Part shown: positions 39,092 through 48,852 of the stretch, in pieces
How positions within the stretch are numbered: the stretch's first letter is position 1
Layout of the letters: each line of letters begins with the position of its first letter
Source of the DNA: an uncultured Pelagibacteraceae bacterium
GTDB taxonomy: Bacteria; Pseudomonadota; Alphaproteobacteria; Pelagibacterales; Pelagibacteraceae
Direction: 5' to 3'
DNA length: 64,000 nt
Assembly: GCA_902597335.1 (NCBI GenBank)
Contig: CACJXK010000001.1
Coordinates: 248,001 to 312,000 of the forward strand
Notes under the pieces: generated by a model
What the model was told of the DNA's origin: nothing
What the model saw: the letters and a program-made list of their open reading frames with translations, nothing else
Databases searched by the model: none
Position numbers and translations under genes: made by a program

Positions 39092-40156
39092 ATGGATAGT
39101 ATTAAAGAAGCATTAACATTTGATGATGTCACATTAGCTCCAAATTACTCAGAAATACTGCCTAGCCAAGTAAATACTTCTATAAATTTAACATCAAAAC
39201 TTAATATAAATATTCCTCTTTTATCATCTGCAATGGATACTGTAACTGAGTCACCGATGGGAATTGCTATGGCAAAAGCCGGAGGTATAGGAATTATTCA
39301 TAGAAATCTAACTATAGACGAACAAATTAAAGAAATACGAAAAGTAAAGTTAAAAAAACTTCTAGTAGGAGCAGCAGTCGGAGCAAGTGAAAAAGAATTT
39401 ATTAGAGCAAAGAAGCTCTTAAAAGAAAACTTAGATATTATTGTAATTGATACAGCTCATGGACACACAAAAAAAGTAGCAGATATAATAAAAAAAATTA
39501 AAAAATTACGACCTAAAAATACAGCAATATGTGCCGGAAATATTGCAACAACAGAGGCAGCAAAATTTTTAGTAAAATTAGGAGTAGATATTATTAAAGT
39601 TGGTATTGGTCCAGGATCAATTTGTACTACAAGACTTGTTGCAGGGATAGGAGTTCCACAGTTAAGTGCAATCTTAAATGTAAAAAAAGGAATAGGTAAA
39701 AGTAAAACGACACTAATTGCTGATGGGGGGATAAAATTTTCTGGTGATATTGCAAAAGCTTTAGCGGCCGGAGCTGATGCAGTTATGATAGGATCTTTAT
39801 TTGCAGGAACAGATCAAGCCCCAGGAAAAAAAATTAAAAAAAAAGGAAAATTATATAAATATTTTAGAGGCATGGGATCGATTGGAGCGATGAATAAAGG
39901 TTCTGCAGATAGATATTTTCAATCTAAACAAAAAGATACATCAAAATATGTAGCCGAAGGAGTAGAGGGATATATTAAATATAGAGGTAGCGTTGATAAA
40001 ATTATTTACAACCTAATAGGAGGTTTAAAGTCATCTATGGGATATTTGGGTGCAAAAAAAGTTACCGAACTAAGAAAAAATCCAAAATTTGTAAAAATTA
40101 CCAAGGCAGGTTTTTACGAAAGTATGGTACATAATATAGATCTAGTTAAAAAATAA
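39092..40156 (+). CDS. guaB: IMP dehydrogenase lacking the CBS (Bateman) domain
   Basis: Catalyses the committed step of guanine synthesis. The TIM barrel is complete: FDDVTLAPNYSEILPS, PLLSSAMDTVTE, GIGPGSICTTR with catalytic Cys177, and the flap YFRGMGSIGAMNKGSADRYF. The protein is only 354 aa against about 485-490 usual: GIIHRNLTIDEQIKEIRKVK runs straight into KKLLVGAAVGA near residue 88, with no CBS pair between. Loss of CBS domains implies loss of purine-nucleotide allosteric control. The join is clean, with the frame kept, so it is not a pseudogene. Upstream of a TPR gene and guaA. Confidence 0.96.
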   Translation: MDSIKEALTFDDVTLAPNYSEILPSQVNTSINLTSKLNINIPLLSSAMDTVTESPMGIAMAKAGGIGIIHRNLTIDEQIKEIRKVKLKKLLVGAAVGASEKEFIRAKKLLKENLDIIVIDTAHGHTKKVADIIKKIKKLRPKNTAICAGNIATTEAAKFLVKLGVDIIKVGIGPGSICTTRLVAGIGVPQLSAILNVKKGIGKSKTTLIADGGIKFSGDIAKALAAGADAVMIGSLFAGTDQAPGKKIKKKGKLYKYFRGMGSIGAMNKGSADRYFQSKQKDTSKYVAEGVEGYIKYRGSVDKIIYNLIGGLKSSMGYLGAKKVTELRKNPKFVKITKAGFYESMVHNIDLVKK

Positions 40157-40157
40157 T

Positions 40158-40586
40158 ATGAAATACTTTATTTTAATAATATGTTTTTTTTTATTTAATA
40201 CTATTGCAAAGACTAGTGAAAATAATTTTTTTAATGAAGCAAAGGATTTATTTGATAAAGAAAAATATGAGGACTCGAAGTTTTTATTCCAAAGAAATAT
40301 AGTTTATAATCCAAAGGACTCAGCATCATACTTATATTTAGCAAAAATATTTAAAATTGAGGAAGATCAAAGACAAGAGGAAAAAAATATAAATACAACT
40401 CTTCTTTTAGATCCAAAGAACGAGGAAGCAATGTATCTTCTAATAGATATAGAATTGGAAAGATCAAACTTCTCAAAAGCAGACGAGTTAAGTAAAGATT
40501 TTAAGAAAATATGTAAAGAGATGTGTAACAAAATTGGTTTAATTGAAAGTCGTTTAAAAGATTTTGAAAAAAAAGATGCGTCTTGA
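40158..40586 (+). CDS. Secreted TPR-repeat protein between guaB and guaA
   Basis: 142 aa with signal peptide (about residues 1-18, [20 protein letters not shown]), then three TPR-like helix pairs ([57 protein letters not shown]). Probably a periplasmic protein-interaction scaffold; no partner can be named. It starts 1 nt after guaB and overlaps the guaA start by 11 nt, so it is coexpressed with guanine synthesis without obvious functional link. Confidence 0.7.
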   Translation: MKYFILIICFFLFNTIAKTSENNFFNEAKDLFDKEKYEDSKFLFQRNIVYNPKDSASYLYLAKIFKIEEDQRQEEKNINTTLLLDPKNEEAMYLLIDIELERSNFSKADELSKDFKKICKEMCNKIGLIESRLKDFEKKDAS

Positions 40587-42138
40587 AGACAATCTTAATA
40601 AAATATTAATTGTAGATTTTGGATCTCAATTTACACAATTAATTGCTCGAAAAATAAGAGAATTTGGAATTTATTGTGAAATAACAAGCCATAAAAAAAT
40701 CAAAAGTTACATAAATTTTCATAAAAATATTAAGGGTATTGTTTTGTCTGGAGGTCCACTAAATGTTTATGAAAATAATAAAGTAAAATTTAATAGCAAG
40801 ATTCTTAAATTAGGTATCCCAGTTTTAGGTATTTGCTTTGGACATCAAATTATCTCTAAAGAATTAGGTGGAAGGGTTAAAAATTCAAAATATAGAGAGT
40901 TTGGTTTAGCTGAAGTAGAAGAGGTTAAAAAAAGTATACTTACAAAAAATTTCTTTTCTAAAGGTAAAAACAATGTATGGATGAGTCATGCAGATCAGGT
41001 AACCAAGTTACCAAAAAATTTTCATGTTCTAGCAAAGAGTAAAAACTCAAAATTGTGTATAATTGAACATCTAGAAAAAAAATTTTTTGGTATTCAATTT
41101 CACCCAGAGGTTAGTCATACCAATAAAGGAAAACAAATACTGAAAAATTTTGTATTTTCTATTTGTAAAATCAAAAGAAACTGGTCTTCAATTGATCAGA
41201 AGAAAAAACTGATAAACGAAGTTAGAAATCTAGTTGGAAATTCGAAGGTAATATGTGCATTATCAGGAGGCGTAGATAGCAGCGTTGTTGCAAAACTATT
41301 ATCAAATGCAATTGGAAAAAAATTGACTTGTATATTTGTTAATACAGGCCTTTTAAGAAAAAATGAAGAAATCCAGGTAGTGAATACATTTAAAAAAAGA
41401 TTTAAAATTAATTTAATATACGTAAACGCTGAAAATATATTTTTGAATAAATTAAAAAACGTTACAGACCCTGAAAAGAAAAGAAAAATAATTGGCAACC
41501 TCTTTATTAAAATTTTTGAAAAGTATGCCAAAAAAATAAAAAATGTGAAATTTTTAGCGCAAGGCACTCTATATCCAGATTTAATAGAGAGCAAATCTGT
41601 TACAGGAAGCCAAACATCAAAAATTAAATCTCACCACAATGTAGGAGGTCTACCAAAAAAAATGAATCTTAAGCTAGTTGAACCTCTTAAATATCTATTT
41701 AAAGATGAGGTAAGAAAATTAGGATTAGAACTTGGACTAAACAAAGAAATAATTTCAAGGCACCCTTTTCCTGGACCTGGACTTGCTATTAGGATGCCTG
41801 GCAAAATTACCAAAGAAAAAATAAAAATTTTAAAGGAAGCTGATAATTATTTTATTCAGTCTTTAAAAAATAATAATTTATATGATAAAATATGGCAGGC
41901 ATATGCAGCTTTATTGCCTGTAAAAACAGTTGGTGTAATGGGTGACAATAGAACTTATGAATACTTATGCCTTCTAAGAGCAATAACATCTGAAGATGGA
42001 ATGACAGCTGATTTCTATCAATTCAATAAGTCTTATATTCAATCAATTTCTAATAAAATTGTGAACAATATAAAAGGTATTAACAGGGTTGTTTACGATG
42101 TTACTTCTAAGCCACCAAGCACTATTGAATTGGAATAA
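40576..42138 (+). CDS. guaA: GMP synthase (glutamine-hydrolysing)
   Basis: Converts XMP to GMP. The N-terminal class I amidotransferase has the nucleophile in LGICFGHQ and His/Glu in [10 protein letters not shown]; the PP-loop of the synthetase is [10 protein letters not shown]; the C-terminal dimerisation domain ends [14 protein letters not shown]. 520 aa from the ATG at 40576, preferred over a TTG four codons earlier. Confidence 0.98.
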   Translation: MRLEDNLNKILIVDFGSQFTQLIARKIREFGIYCEITSHKKIKSYINFHKNIKGIVLSGGPLNVYENNKVKFNSKILKLGIPVLGICFGHQIISKELGGRVKNSKYREFGLAEVEEVKKSILTKNFFSKGKNNVWMSHADQVTKLPKNFHVLAKSKNSKLCIIEHLEKKFFGIQFHPEVSHTNKGKQILKNFVFSICKIKRNWSSIDQKKKLINEVRNLVGNSKVICALSGGVDSSVVAKLLSNAIGKKLTCIFVNTGLLRKNEEIQVVNTFKKRFKINLIYVNAENIFLNKLKNVTDPEKKRKIIGNLFIKIFEKYAKKIKNVKFLAQGTLYPDLIESKSVTGSQTSKIKSHHNVGGLPKKMNLKLVEPLKYLFKDEVRKLGLELGLNKEIISRHPFPGPGLAIRMPGKITKEKIKILKEADNYFIQSLKNNNLYDKIWQAYAALLPVKTVGVMGDNRTYEYLCLLRAITSEDGMTADFYQFNKSYIQSISNKIVNNIKGINRVVYDVTSKPPSTIELE

Positions 42139-42159
42139 TAAGCGTATATAAAGAATTCT

Positions 42160-42579
42160 ATGAAATATTTACATACAATGATTAGAGTTTCTAATATCGA
42201 AGATTCTTTAAGATTTTTTTGTGAAGGTTTGGGATTAAAAGAGACAAGAAGGAAGGAAAGTGAAAAAGGTAGGTATACCTTAGTATTTCTAGCTGCTCCT
42301 AATGATAATGGAGCGGAAATAGAATTAACTTATAATTGGGATGGCGATAGTTTAGGTGAAGGATCAAGAAATTTTGGACATTTAGCATATAGAGTTGAGA
42401 ATATATATGAGACATGTCAAAGATTGAAAGACATGGGGTATACTATTAATAGACCCCCTAGAGACGGTCACATGGCCTTTGTAAGATCTCCAGATAAAAT
42501 TTCAGTTGAAATACTTCAAGATGGTTATTTAGAGCCTCTAGAACCATGGAAATCCATGGAAAATACAGGTACTTGGTAA
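42160..42579 (+). CDS. gloA: Lactoylglutathione lyase (glyoxalase I)
   Basis: Converts the methylglyoxal-glutathione hemithioacetal to S-lactoylglutathione. All four metal ligands of the family are visible: His5 (YLHTMIRV), Glu in [11 protein letters not shown], His in FGHLAYRV and Glu in ISVEILQDG. 139 aa, normal for the Ni-type bacterial enzyme. It is 21 nt after guaA. Confidence 0.93.
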   Translation: MKYLHTMIRVSNIEDSLRFFCEGLGLKETRRKESEKGRYTLVFLAAPNDNGAEIELTYNWDGDSLGEGSRNFGHLAYRVENIYETCQRLKDMGYTINRPPRDGHMAFVRSPDKISVEILQDGYLEPLEPWKSMENTGTW

Positions 42580-42588
42580 TACATAATT

Positions 42589-43368
42589 ATGCTTACAAAA
42601 ATACGTAGGCTTACTTTAAAAAAAAAAATTAAATCAAAAATTGTTTGTTTAACTGCATATTCAAAAAACATAGCTGAAGAAATTGACCAACATGCTGACT
42701 TAATACTTGTAGGAGACTCGTTAGGTTCAGTTTTATATAATTTTGATACAACAAGAAAAGTTAATCTTAAGATGATGATAGAGCATTCGAAAAGTGTAAG
42801 AAAAGGTGTCAAGAAAAGCTTAATGATAGTTGATATGCCTTTCGATACTTATAAAAACAAATCTCAAGCTCTTAAAAATTGTAAAAAAGTATTAAAAGAA
42901 ACAAAATGTGATGGTATAAAACTAGAAGGTGGTAGAGAGCTAAATAAAATAATTAAGTATTTGGTTAATAATAAAATTCCAGTCATGGGGCACATAGGTA
43001 TAACTCCACAAACAATAAGAGGAAGATACAGATATAAAGGAAGAACAGCTTTTGAAAAAAAAAAATTACTAAAAGATTCTAAATCATTAGAGGAAGCAGG
43101 TGTATTTGCAATAGTTCTAGAATGTATTGAAAGAAAGTTGTCTCAAGAAATTACTAAAACTATCAAAATACCTACAATAGGAATTGGATCTTCAAAATAT
43201 TGCGATGGTCAGATTTTAGTTACAGATGATCTTTTAGGCTTGACAAACTCAAAAATGAAATTTGTTAAAAAATATATTAATTTAAAAAAAAATATAAGAA
43301 ACGCAGTAAAAAAATTTCAAACGGATGTTAAGAATGGTTCTTATCCATCAATAAAATACTCATATTAA
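42589..43368 (+). CDS. panB: Ketopantoate hydroxymethyltransferase
   Basis: First step of pantothenate synthesis, using methylene-THF. Metal-site LILVGDSLGSVLYNFDTT, IVDMPF, IKLEGG, PVMGHIGITPQ, and FAIVLECIE are all family landmarks. 259 aa, normal. panC is not in the window. Stop overlaps the convergent terC-family stop as TTAA. Confidence 0.95.
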   Translation: MLTKIRRLTLKKKIKSKIVCLTAYSKNIAEEIDQHADLILVGDSLGSVLYNFDTTRKVNLKMMIEHSKSVRKGVKKSLMIVDMPFDTYKNKSQALKNCKKVLKETKCDGIKLEGGRELNKIIKYLVNNKIPVMGHIGITPQTIRGRYRYKGRTAFEKKKLLKDSKSLEEAGVFAIVLECIERKLSQEITKTIKIPTIGIGSSKYCDGQILVTDDLLGLTNSKMKFVKKYINLKKNIRNAVKKFQTDVKNGSYPSIKYSY

Positions 43369-43979
43369 AAGTATTTTTTAAACTGTTCATTAATTCTTAA
43401 GATTTCTAAATCTACAAGTCCACCAATAATAAGTTGTATCGCAAGTAAAACAATAAATGCGATTCCTATATAAACAACCCATAAATGCTTTTGAATATAA
43501 TTAGCTAAATAAGTAGCCATTGCTCCAGTAAGAACTACAGATAAAATTAAACCAAAAATCATAAAGCCAAAGTTACCTTTAGAAGCCCCAACAACACCTA
43601 TAACATTATCAAAACTAATTGTGATATCTGCAAAAAGAACTTTGTACATGCCCTTTGCAAATGATGGTTCTAAAGATTTTTTTGTAGGTGATTTTATTTG
43701 CTTTTGAGCTTGTAATAGATCTTTTCTTAAATCATTTACTATCCAAATTAAAAGTAAACCGCCTAGAATTTTTATAAAGTAAAATTTGAACAAATATGTT
43801 GCAAATACTGCAAATAAAATTTTAAAAATTAAAGCTCCAACCACTCCCCAAAATATGATTTTTTTTCTATTTTTTGGTACAAAATTAGCTGCGATTAGAC
43901 CAATTATTATGGCGTTATCAGCTGCCAATATAATATCTATAAAGATAATTTGCAGTAAAATAAGGGCTTCTTCAATCAA
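43365..43979 (-). CDS. TerC family (YjbE-like) integral membrane protein
   Basis: 204 aa, about seven membrane helices. TerC landmarks are IDIILAADNAIIIGL near the N-terminus and the matching ADITISFDNVIGVVGA in the second half, each with intramembrane acidic residues likely used for metal ions. Relatives handle Mn2+ export or membrane metalation. No metal-sensing riboswitch was recognised upstream. Confidence 0.88.
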   Translation of the reverse strand: MIEEALILLQIIFIDIILAADNAIIIGLIAANFVPKNRKKIIFWGVVGALIFKILFAVFATYLFKFYFIKILGGLLLIWIVNDLRKDLLQAQKQIKSPTKKSLEPSFAKGMYKVLFADITISFDNVIGVVGASKGNFGFMIFGLILSVVLTGAMATYLANYIQKHLWVVYIGIAFIVLLAIQLIIGGLVDLEILRINEQFKKYF

Positions 43980-44082
43980 GATATCTATATAATAGTAACA
44001 ATTACTAATTTTTCAATAAATCTTGATAAAATTTTTATTGATTTAATAAATAATACATAATGAGATGTATTTTTTAAAAATT

Positions 44083-44089
44083 AAGGAGG
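44083..44089 (+). promoter_or_regulatory. Strong ribosome binding site for the TRAP solute-binding protein
   Basis: AAGGAGG, a full match to the anti-SD sequence, 4 nt before the ATG. It is the strongest SD seen in the window, consistent with high expression of a periplasmic binding protein. Confidence 0.85.
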
Positions 44090-44093
44090 ATTA

Positions 44094-45065
44094 ATGAAAA
44101 TTTTAAAAACTTTGTTTTCTATTTTATTTTCTGTCTTGTTAATAGCAAATGCAAATGCTTCTGAAAAGTGGGATATGGCTTTAGCTTATGGTGCGAGTAA
44201 CTTTCACTCAGCGAATGCAGCAGAATTTGCTAAAAACGTCTCAGAGAAAAGTGGAGGAAAACTAACAATAGTTACACATCCAGGTGGATCATTATTTAAA
44301 GGCGGAGAAATCTTTAGAGCAGTAAGAACTGGTCAAGCACAGATGGGTGAAAGATTTATGTCAGCGTTAGGAAAAGTTGACCCTATTCTTGAAATCGACT
44401 CACAACCTTTTTTAGCAACATCATATGACGATGCTATGAAATTATATCAAGCATCAAAACCAGCAATCATTGAAAGTTTAAATCAAAAGGGATTAGTATT
44501 TTTATATGCTGTTCCATGGCCTGCACAAGGACTATATAGTAAAAATGAAATCAATAGTGTTTCAGATTTAGAAGGTTTAAAATTTAGAGCTTATAATTCT
44601 GCAACAATTAGAATTGCAGAGCTTACAGGTATGGCTCCAACTAAAATTGAGGCGGCTGAAATCAGTCAAGCATTTTCAACAGGGGCAGTCGAAAGTATGA
44701 TTACATCGCCAACAACTGGTAAAAATAGTAAAATATGGGAGAACGGTGTTAAATATTTCTATGATATTGCTGCTTGGTTCCCAAAAAACATGGTTGTTGC
44801 ACATAGAGGATCTTGGAATAAGTTAGATGCAGATACTCAACTTTTAATTAAAAGAGAAGCTGCTGCTGCAGAAGAAAAAGGTTGGATGCTCTCTAGAGTT
44901 GGAAATATTGAAGATAAAAAAGCTCTAGCTGCTGCGGGAATGGTAGTAGGCAAAGTAAATGCTGATTTAGAAAAACATTTCCAAAAAGTCGGAAAAAAAA
45001 TGGCAAAAGAATGGAAGAAAAAGGCTGGCAAAACAGGAGCTAGCGTACTTGCCGCATACAAATAA
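44094..45065 (+). CDS. dctP: TRAP transporter periplasmic solute-binding protein (DctP family)
   Basis: 323 aa with signal peptide ending NANAS. DctP family features: AEFAKNVSEKSGGKLTIVTHPGG, the carboxylate-binding Arg in LEGLKFRAYNSATI, and FSTGAVESMITSP. Binds an organic acid or related solute and delivers it to the DctQM permease encoded next. Substrate not readable. A terminator hairpin follows directly, probably setting excess of binder over permease. Confidence 0.93.
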   Translation: MKILKTLFSILFSVLLIANANASEKWDMALAYGASNFHSANAAEFAKNVSEKSGGKLTIVTHPGGSLFKGGEIFRAVRTGQAQMGERFMSALGKVDPILEIDSQPFLATSYDDAMKLYQASKPAIIESLNQKGLVFLYAVPWPAQGLYSKNEINSVSDLEGLKFRAYNSATIRIAELTGMAPTKIEAAEISQAFSTGAVESMITSPTTGKNSKIWENGVKYFYDIAAWFPKNMVVAHRGSWNKLDADTQLLIKREAAAAEEKGWMLSRVGNIEDKKALAAAGMVVGKVNADLEKHFQKVGKKMAKEWKKKAGKTGASVLAAYK

Positions 45066-45078
45066 AATAATTATAATG

Positions 45079-45109
45079 AAAAAGGCCGTTTAAAAAAACG
45101 GCCTTTTTT
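45079..45109 (+). terminator. Intercistronic terminator/attenuator between TRAP dctP and dctQ
   Basis: Perfect 12-bp stem AAAAAGGCCGTT (45079-45090) / AACGGCCTTTTT (45097-45108). The T tract runs to the base before the dctQ ATG at 45110, leaving no room for a ribosome site between them. Confidence 0.92.
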
Positions 45110-45595
45110 ATGCTACAAAAAATAAACAAATCATTAAATAGTCTTTATAATTATTCAGGATATATAGCTGCAATTTTCTTAATTCTAATAGCAGTTTTTA
45201 TATTAACTGGAATTGCATCTAGAATTTTTGGTTTTTATATAAGGGGGTTAGCTGAATATTCAGGATACTGTATGGCTGCCTCATCTTTTTTTGCTCTTTC
45301 ATATACATTTGTAAATGGGGGCCATATAAGAATCACATTATTTTTAGAAAAATCTACAGGTTTTAAAAAAAAATTTTTAGAAGTCTGGAGCTTAGTCGTC
45401 ACAACAATATTCGCTGGTTATATGTCATATTATTTTATCAAAATGTTAAAAATTTCATACGAGTTTGAGGAAAGAAGTGAAGGTGCTGATGAAATTTTAA
45501 TATGGATACCTCAGTGTAGTGTCGCTATTGGAGCAACACTTTTTTTTATATGTGCCTTTCATTTACTAATCCTAAAAATTTTTAATAATGATTGA
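45110..45595 (+). CDS. dctQ: TRAP transporter small permease subunit (DctQ family)
   Basis: 161 aa, four membrane helices; the first is SGYIAAIFLILIAVFILTGIASR and NGGHIRITLFLEK is the family-typical loop. Works with DctM in solute uptake. The ATG is immediately after the T tract of a terminator and has no SD, so readthrough mRNA must be translated with little leader. Overlaps dctM by 8 nt. Confidence 0.88.
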   Translation: MLQKINKSLNSLYNYSGYIAAIFLILIAVFILTGIASRIFGFYIRGLAEYSGYCMAASSFFALSYTFVNGGHIRITLFLEKSTGFKKKFLEVWSLVVTTIFAGYMSYYFIKMLKISYEFEERSEGADEILIWIPQCSVAIGATLFFICAFHLLILKIFNND

Positions 45596-46898
45596 AATTT
45601 TATTAGCTATTTTTTTTATAACAGTTTTACTACTTTTTTTAAGCTCTGGAATATGGGTAGCAATAAGTATGATTGGGGTTTCTTCTATTGGAATGATTTT
45701 ATTTACTTCTCGACCAGTTGGAGATGCTATGGCCACAACAATTTGGGGCGCATCTTCATCATGGACTCTGACTGCATTGCCTCTTTTTGTATGGATGGGA
45801 GAAATTTTATTTAGGACTAAATTGTCAGAAAATTTATTTGAAGGGTTGGCCCCTTGGTTGCAGAAACTTCCTGGAGGTCTAATTCATGTCAATGTTGTTG
45901 GGTGTGCATTGTTCGCAGCAATATCTGGATCTTCAGCTGCAACAGTTGCCACTGTTGGAAAAATGTCAATACCAGAGCTAAGAAAAAGAAAATATCCAGA
46001 AAAAATATTACTTGGAAGTCTAGCGGGTTCAGGCACTTTAGGATTATTAATCCCTCCTTCAATTATTTTAATTATCTATGGAGTAACTGTTCAGGAGTCT
46101 ATTGCTAAACTATTTATAGCAGGAATTATTCCTGGAATAATGATTGCTCTAATATTTATGGGTTATGTAATCATTTGGTCATTATTAAATAAAAATAAAA
46201 TGCCCTTAACTGAAGAAAATTATTCATTTTTAAATAAATTAAGTAAATCAAAACAGTTAATACCTGTAATTTTATTAATCCTTGGTGTAATCGGCTCTAT
46301 TTATACAGGAATTGCAACAGCAACTGAGGCTGCATCTTTAGGTGTTGTAGGAGCTTTAATACTTTCTTATTTTCAAAAAAGTTTGAACTTGAAAACTTTC
46401 AAGGAGTCTTTGCTTGGAGCAACAAAAACTTCATGCATGATTGCTTTCATTTTAGCTGGAGCAACATTTTTATCACTCGCAATGGGATTTACTGGCCTTC
46501 CTAGAAATCTAGCTATTTGGATACAAAACATGGAATTATCGCCATACGTTTTAATTTTTGTATTAATGATTTTTTATATAATTTTGGGGATGTTTCTTGA
46601 CGGAATATCAGCAGTTGTTCTGACAATGGCAATTATAGAACCTATGATAAGGCAGGCAGGCTTTGATATGATTTGGTTTGGGATATTTTTAGTTATAGTT
46701 GTTGAAATGGCACAAATTACTCCACCAGTTGGTTTTAATTTATTTGTTTTGCAAGGTATGGCTAACAAAGATATGGGCTACATCGCCAAAAGTGCATTTC
46801 CGTTATTCTTGTTGATGATATTTGCGGTAATCTTAATTGTTTTGTTTCCTCAAATAGCCTTATGGATGCCTGAGCAAATGATTCAAAATATAAACTAA
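45588..46898 (+). CDS. dctM: TRAP transporter large permease subunit (DctM family)
   Basis: 436 aa with 12 or so membrane segments; landmarks are PLFVWMGEILFR, AISGSSAATVATVG, LAGSGTLGLLIPPSIILIIYG and GMFLDGISAVVLT, all conserved in DctM. It is the sodium-driven translocation subunit. The stop overlaps the convergent TPR gene stop as CTAA. Confidence 0.95.
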   Translation: MIEILLAIFFITVLLLFLSSGIWVAISMIGVSSIGMILFTSRPVGDAMATTIWGASSSWTLTALPLFVWMGEILFRTKLSENLFEGLAPWLQKLPGGLIHVNVVGCALFAAISGSSAATVATVGKMSIPELRKRKYPEKILLGSLAGSGTLGLLIPPSIILIIYGVTVQESIAKLFIAGIIPGIMIALIFMGYVIIWSLLNKNKMPLTEENYSFLNKLSKSKQLIPVILLILGVIGSIYTGIATATEAASLGVVGALILSYFQKSLNLKTFKESLLGATKTSCMIAFILAGATFLSLAMGFTGLPRNLAIWIQNMELSPYVLIFVLMIFYIILGMFLDGISAVVLTMAIIEPMIRQAGFDMIWFGIFLVIVVEMAQITPPVGFNLFVLQGMANKDMGYIAKSAFPLFLLMIFAVILIVLFPQIALWMPEQMIQNIN

Positions 46899-47380
46899 TA
46901 TTTTGATTTTCTTGATCCGTCTATAATTTCTTTTAATTCTTGATATTCTTCACAATTACAACTTTTTAAAACTTCTAATCTTTCTTTTGCCAAATCTATT
47001 CTGTTTGTAACGACATATAATTCACCTAAGTATTCATTTATTCCAACATGATTTGGTTCAACTTGTAAGCCTAGTAAGTAATATTTCTCTCCAGCTTCAA
47101 AATTTCCAAGTTTTCTAGTTGTAAAACCCAGATAATTTAAAGTATCAGCTTGTAATGGTTTTTTTTTATCTAATTCCAATAAAATTTTTTGTGCTTTTTT
47201 GTATCTTTTTAAAGCTTTGTCCATTTTATCTTTCGATTCATATTTTTTTGCAGCCTCAATCAATTTTACTGCATTTTTATAACTTGGTTTTTTATCTGAT
47301 GAACTTGTTCCAGCCGCAAAAGATTGAGCAGAAAAAGTCAAAAGTAAAAAAAAGGTCAAATATATTTTAATAATTTTCAT
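46895..47380 (-). CDS. Secreted TPR-repeat protein
   Basis: 161 aa, signal peptide ending AQSFAA, then TPR motifs (KLIEAAKKYESKDKMDKALKRYKKA, ADTLNYLGFTTRKLGNFEAGEKYYL, VGINEYLGELYVVTNRIDLAKERL). A paired Cys (SCNCEEY) lies near the end. Likely periplasmic scaffold. Lies downstream of pxpA with a 4-nt overlap on the same strand, so may be cotranscribed; function unknown. Confidence 0.72.
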   Translation of the reverse strand: MKIIKIYLTFFLLLTFSAQSFAAGTSSSDKKPSYKNAVKLIEAAKKYESKDKMDKALKRYKKAQKILLELDKKKPLQADTLNYLGFTTRKLGNFEAGEKYYLLGLQVEPNHVGINEYLGELYVVTNRIDLAKERLEVLKSCNCEEYQELKEIIDGSRKSKY

Positions 47381-48150
47381 AAAAATTTACTCATTTTATT
47401 TAAAGGTTTTAAATTTAAATTATTTTCTAATAAATTTTGTTTTACAAACATTGCGGTCTCTAAAGAATTTTGATTATCCCCATGTATGCAGATGGAGTCA
47501 ATTTCACAAGGTATTTGTTTACCGCTGTGACAATTAAGGGTTTGGTTTTTGACCATATTCAAAACGTGATTTTTAGCTTGATTAGGATCAGTTATTAAAG
47601 CATGAACTTTAGTTCTGGAAACTAAGGTTCCATCATCTTCGTAATTTCTGTCAGCAAATATTTCACAAGCAATTTTCATATTAAGTTTTTTTGCCGCCAT
47701 CTCCATTTTCGAACCAGTAGGAACTAAATAAATTATGTCTTTATCTATGTGATATATTGTTTTAGCTAAAGTTGTTGCTAATTCTAAATCTTCACAAGCC
47801 ATATTATTTAACGCGCCGTGAGGTTTAATATGTGAAACTTTTTCTCCATGAAGACTTGCTATATTCTGTAATATCTCATATTGATCAGTAACTAACTTGG
47901 TTATTTCACTAGCTGGCAGGTCCATTCTTTTACGTCCGAAATTCTCTGGATCCTTAAATGATGGGTGTGCCCCTATACTAACATTATTTTCTTTAGAAAT
48001 TTTCACTACTTCTTGCATTGTCTGCTCATCACCAGCGTGATAACCACATGCTACATTGGCAGAATTCACAATTTTGAGTAGCTCAGGATCATTTTCATTT
48101 GAATGATGCTTTGATTTTTCACCTAAATCACAATTTAAATTAATTTCCAT
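47377..48150 (-). CDS. pxpA: 5-oxoprolinase subunit A (LamB/YcsF family)
   Basis: Part of the PxpABC ATP-dependent enzyme that opens 5-oxoproline (pyroglutamate) to glutamate. Start motif MEINLNCDLGE, then NSANVACGYHAGDEQTM, SIGAHPSFKDPENFGR and SICIHGDNQN, all family marks. The frame extends to 48174, but the ATG at 48150 gives the normal N-terminus (257 aa). Divergent from pxpB with 27 nt between starts, an unusual split of the pxp genes. Confidence 0.93.
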   Translation of the reverse strand: MEINLNCDLGEKSKHHSNENDPELLKIVNSANVACGYHAGDEQTMQEVVKISKENNVSIGAHPSFKDPENFGRKRMDLPASEITKLVTDQYEILQNIASLHGEKVSHIKPHGALNNMACEDLELATTLAKTIYHIDKDIIYLVPTGSKMEMAAKKLNMKIACEIFADRNYEDDGTLVSRTKVHALITDPNQAKNHVLNMVKNQTLNCHSGKQIPCEIDSICIHGDNQNSLETAMFVKQNLLENNLNLKPLNKMSKFL

Positions 48151-48177
48151 ACCTAACAGCTTAAAGTATAACATGAC

Positions 48178-48852
48178 ATGATAAAAAATATATCAAATCT
48201 TGGTGACGCAGCCTTATACTGTGACTTTGGAAATGATGTAAACAAGGAAATAAATTCAAACGTAATACAATTTTTTAAAAATATACAGAAAAGCAAAATC
48301 CCCGGTGTTATTAATATTACACCAAGTTATAATAAATTAATAATTAGTTTTGACCTAAACATTACCAACTTTGATAAAATTAAAACAGAGGTTGAACAAT
48401 TAAATTTCAAAAATGAAATAGCTAATGTAGGCAAACTCATCAAAATACCTGTCTGCTGTGATAACGATTTTGCTCTAGATATAAAAAGATTAGAAAAATT
48501 ATTAAAACTTGAAAAAGAGGAAATTTATAAAAAATTTTTTTCTAAAAAATATTATTGTTATATGACAGGTTTTATTGCTGGTATGCCATTTTTGGGAGAT
48601 TTGGATGATTCTTTATATGCTAGACGTTTAGACACACCAAGGGTTAAAGTGCCAAGAAACTCCATAGGCTTAACAGAGCAATTTTGTAATATTTATAGTT
48701 TTGAAAGTCCTGGTGGATGGAACATAATTGGAAAAACACCTTTAGATATATTTGATAATAAAAATAATTCCTCACCAAATCTAATAAATCCAGGTGATAC
48801 AATATCATTTTTTCAAATATCAAAATCAGAGTTCGAAAAAAAATATGACTGA
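48178..48852 (+). CDS. pxpB: 5-oxoprolinase subunit B
   Basis: 224 aa of the allophanate-hydrolase-subunit-1/KipI family. YMTGFIAGMPFLGDLDD, LDTPRVKVPRNSIGLTEQF and the ESPGGWNIIGKTP motif are conserved. Acts with PxpA and PxpC on pyroglutamate, a spontaneous product of glutamine. It overlaps pxpC by 8 nt. Confidence 0.93.
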   Translation: MIKNISNLGDAALYCDFGNDVNKEINSNVIQFFKNIQKSKIPGVINITPSYNKLIISFDLNITNFDKIKTEVEQLNFKNEIANVGKLIKIPVCCDNDFALDIKRLEKLLKLEKEEIYKKFFSKKYYCYMTGFIAGMPFLGDLDDSLYARRLDTPRVKVPRNSIGLTEQFCNIYSFESPGGWNIIGKTPLDIFDNKNNSSPNLINPGDTISFFQISKSEFEKKYD

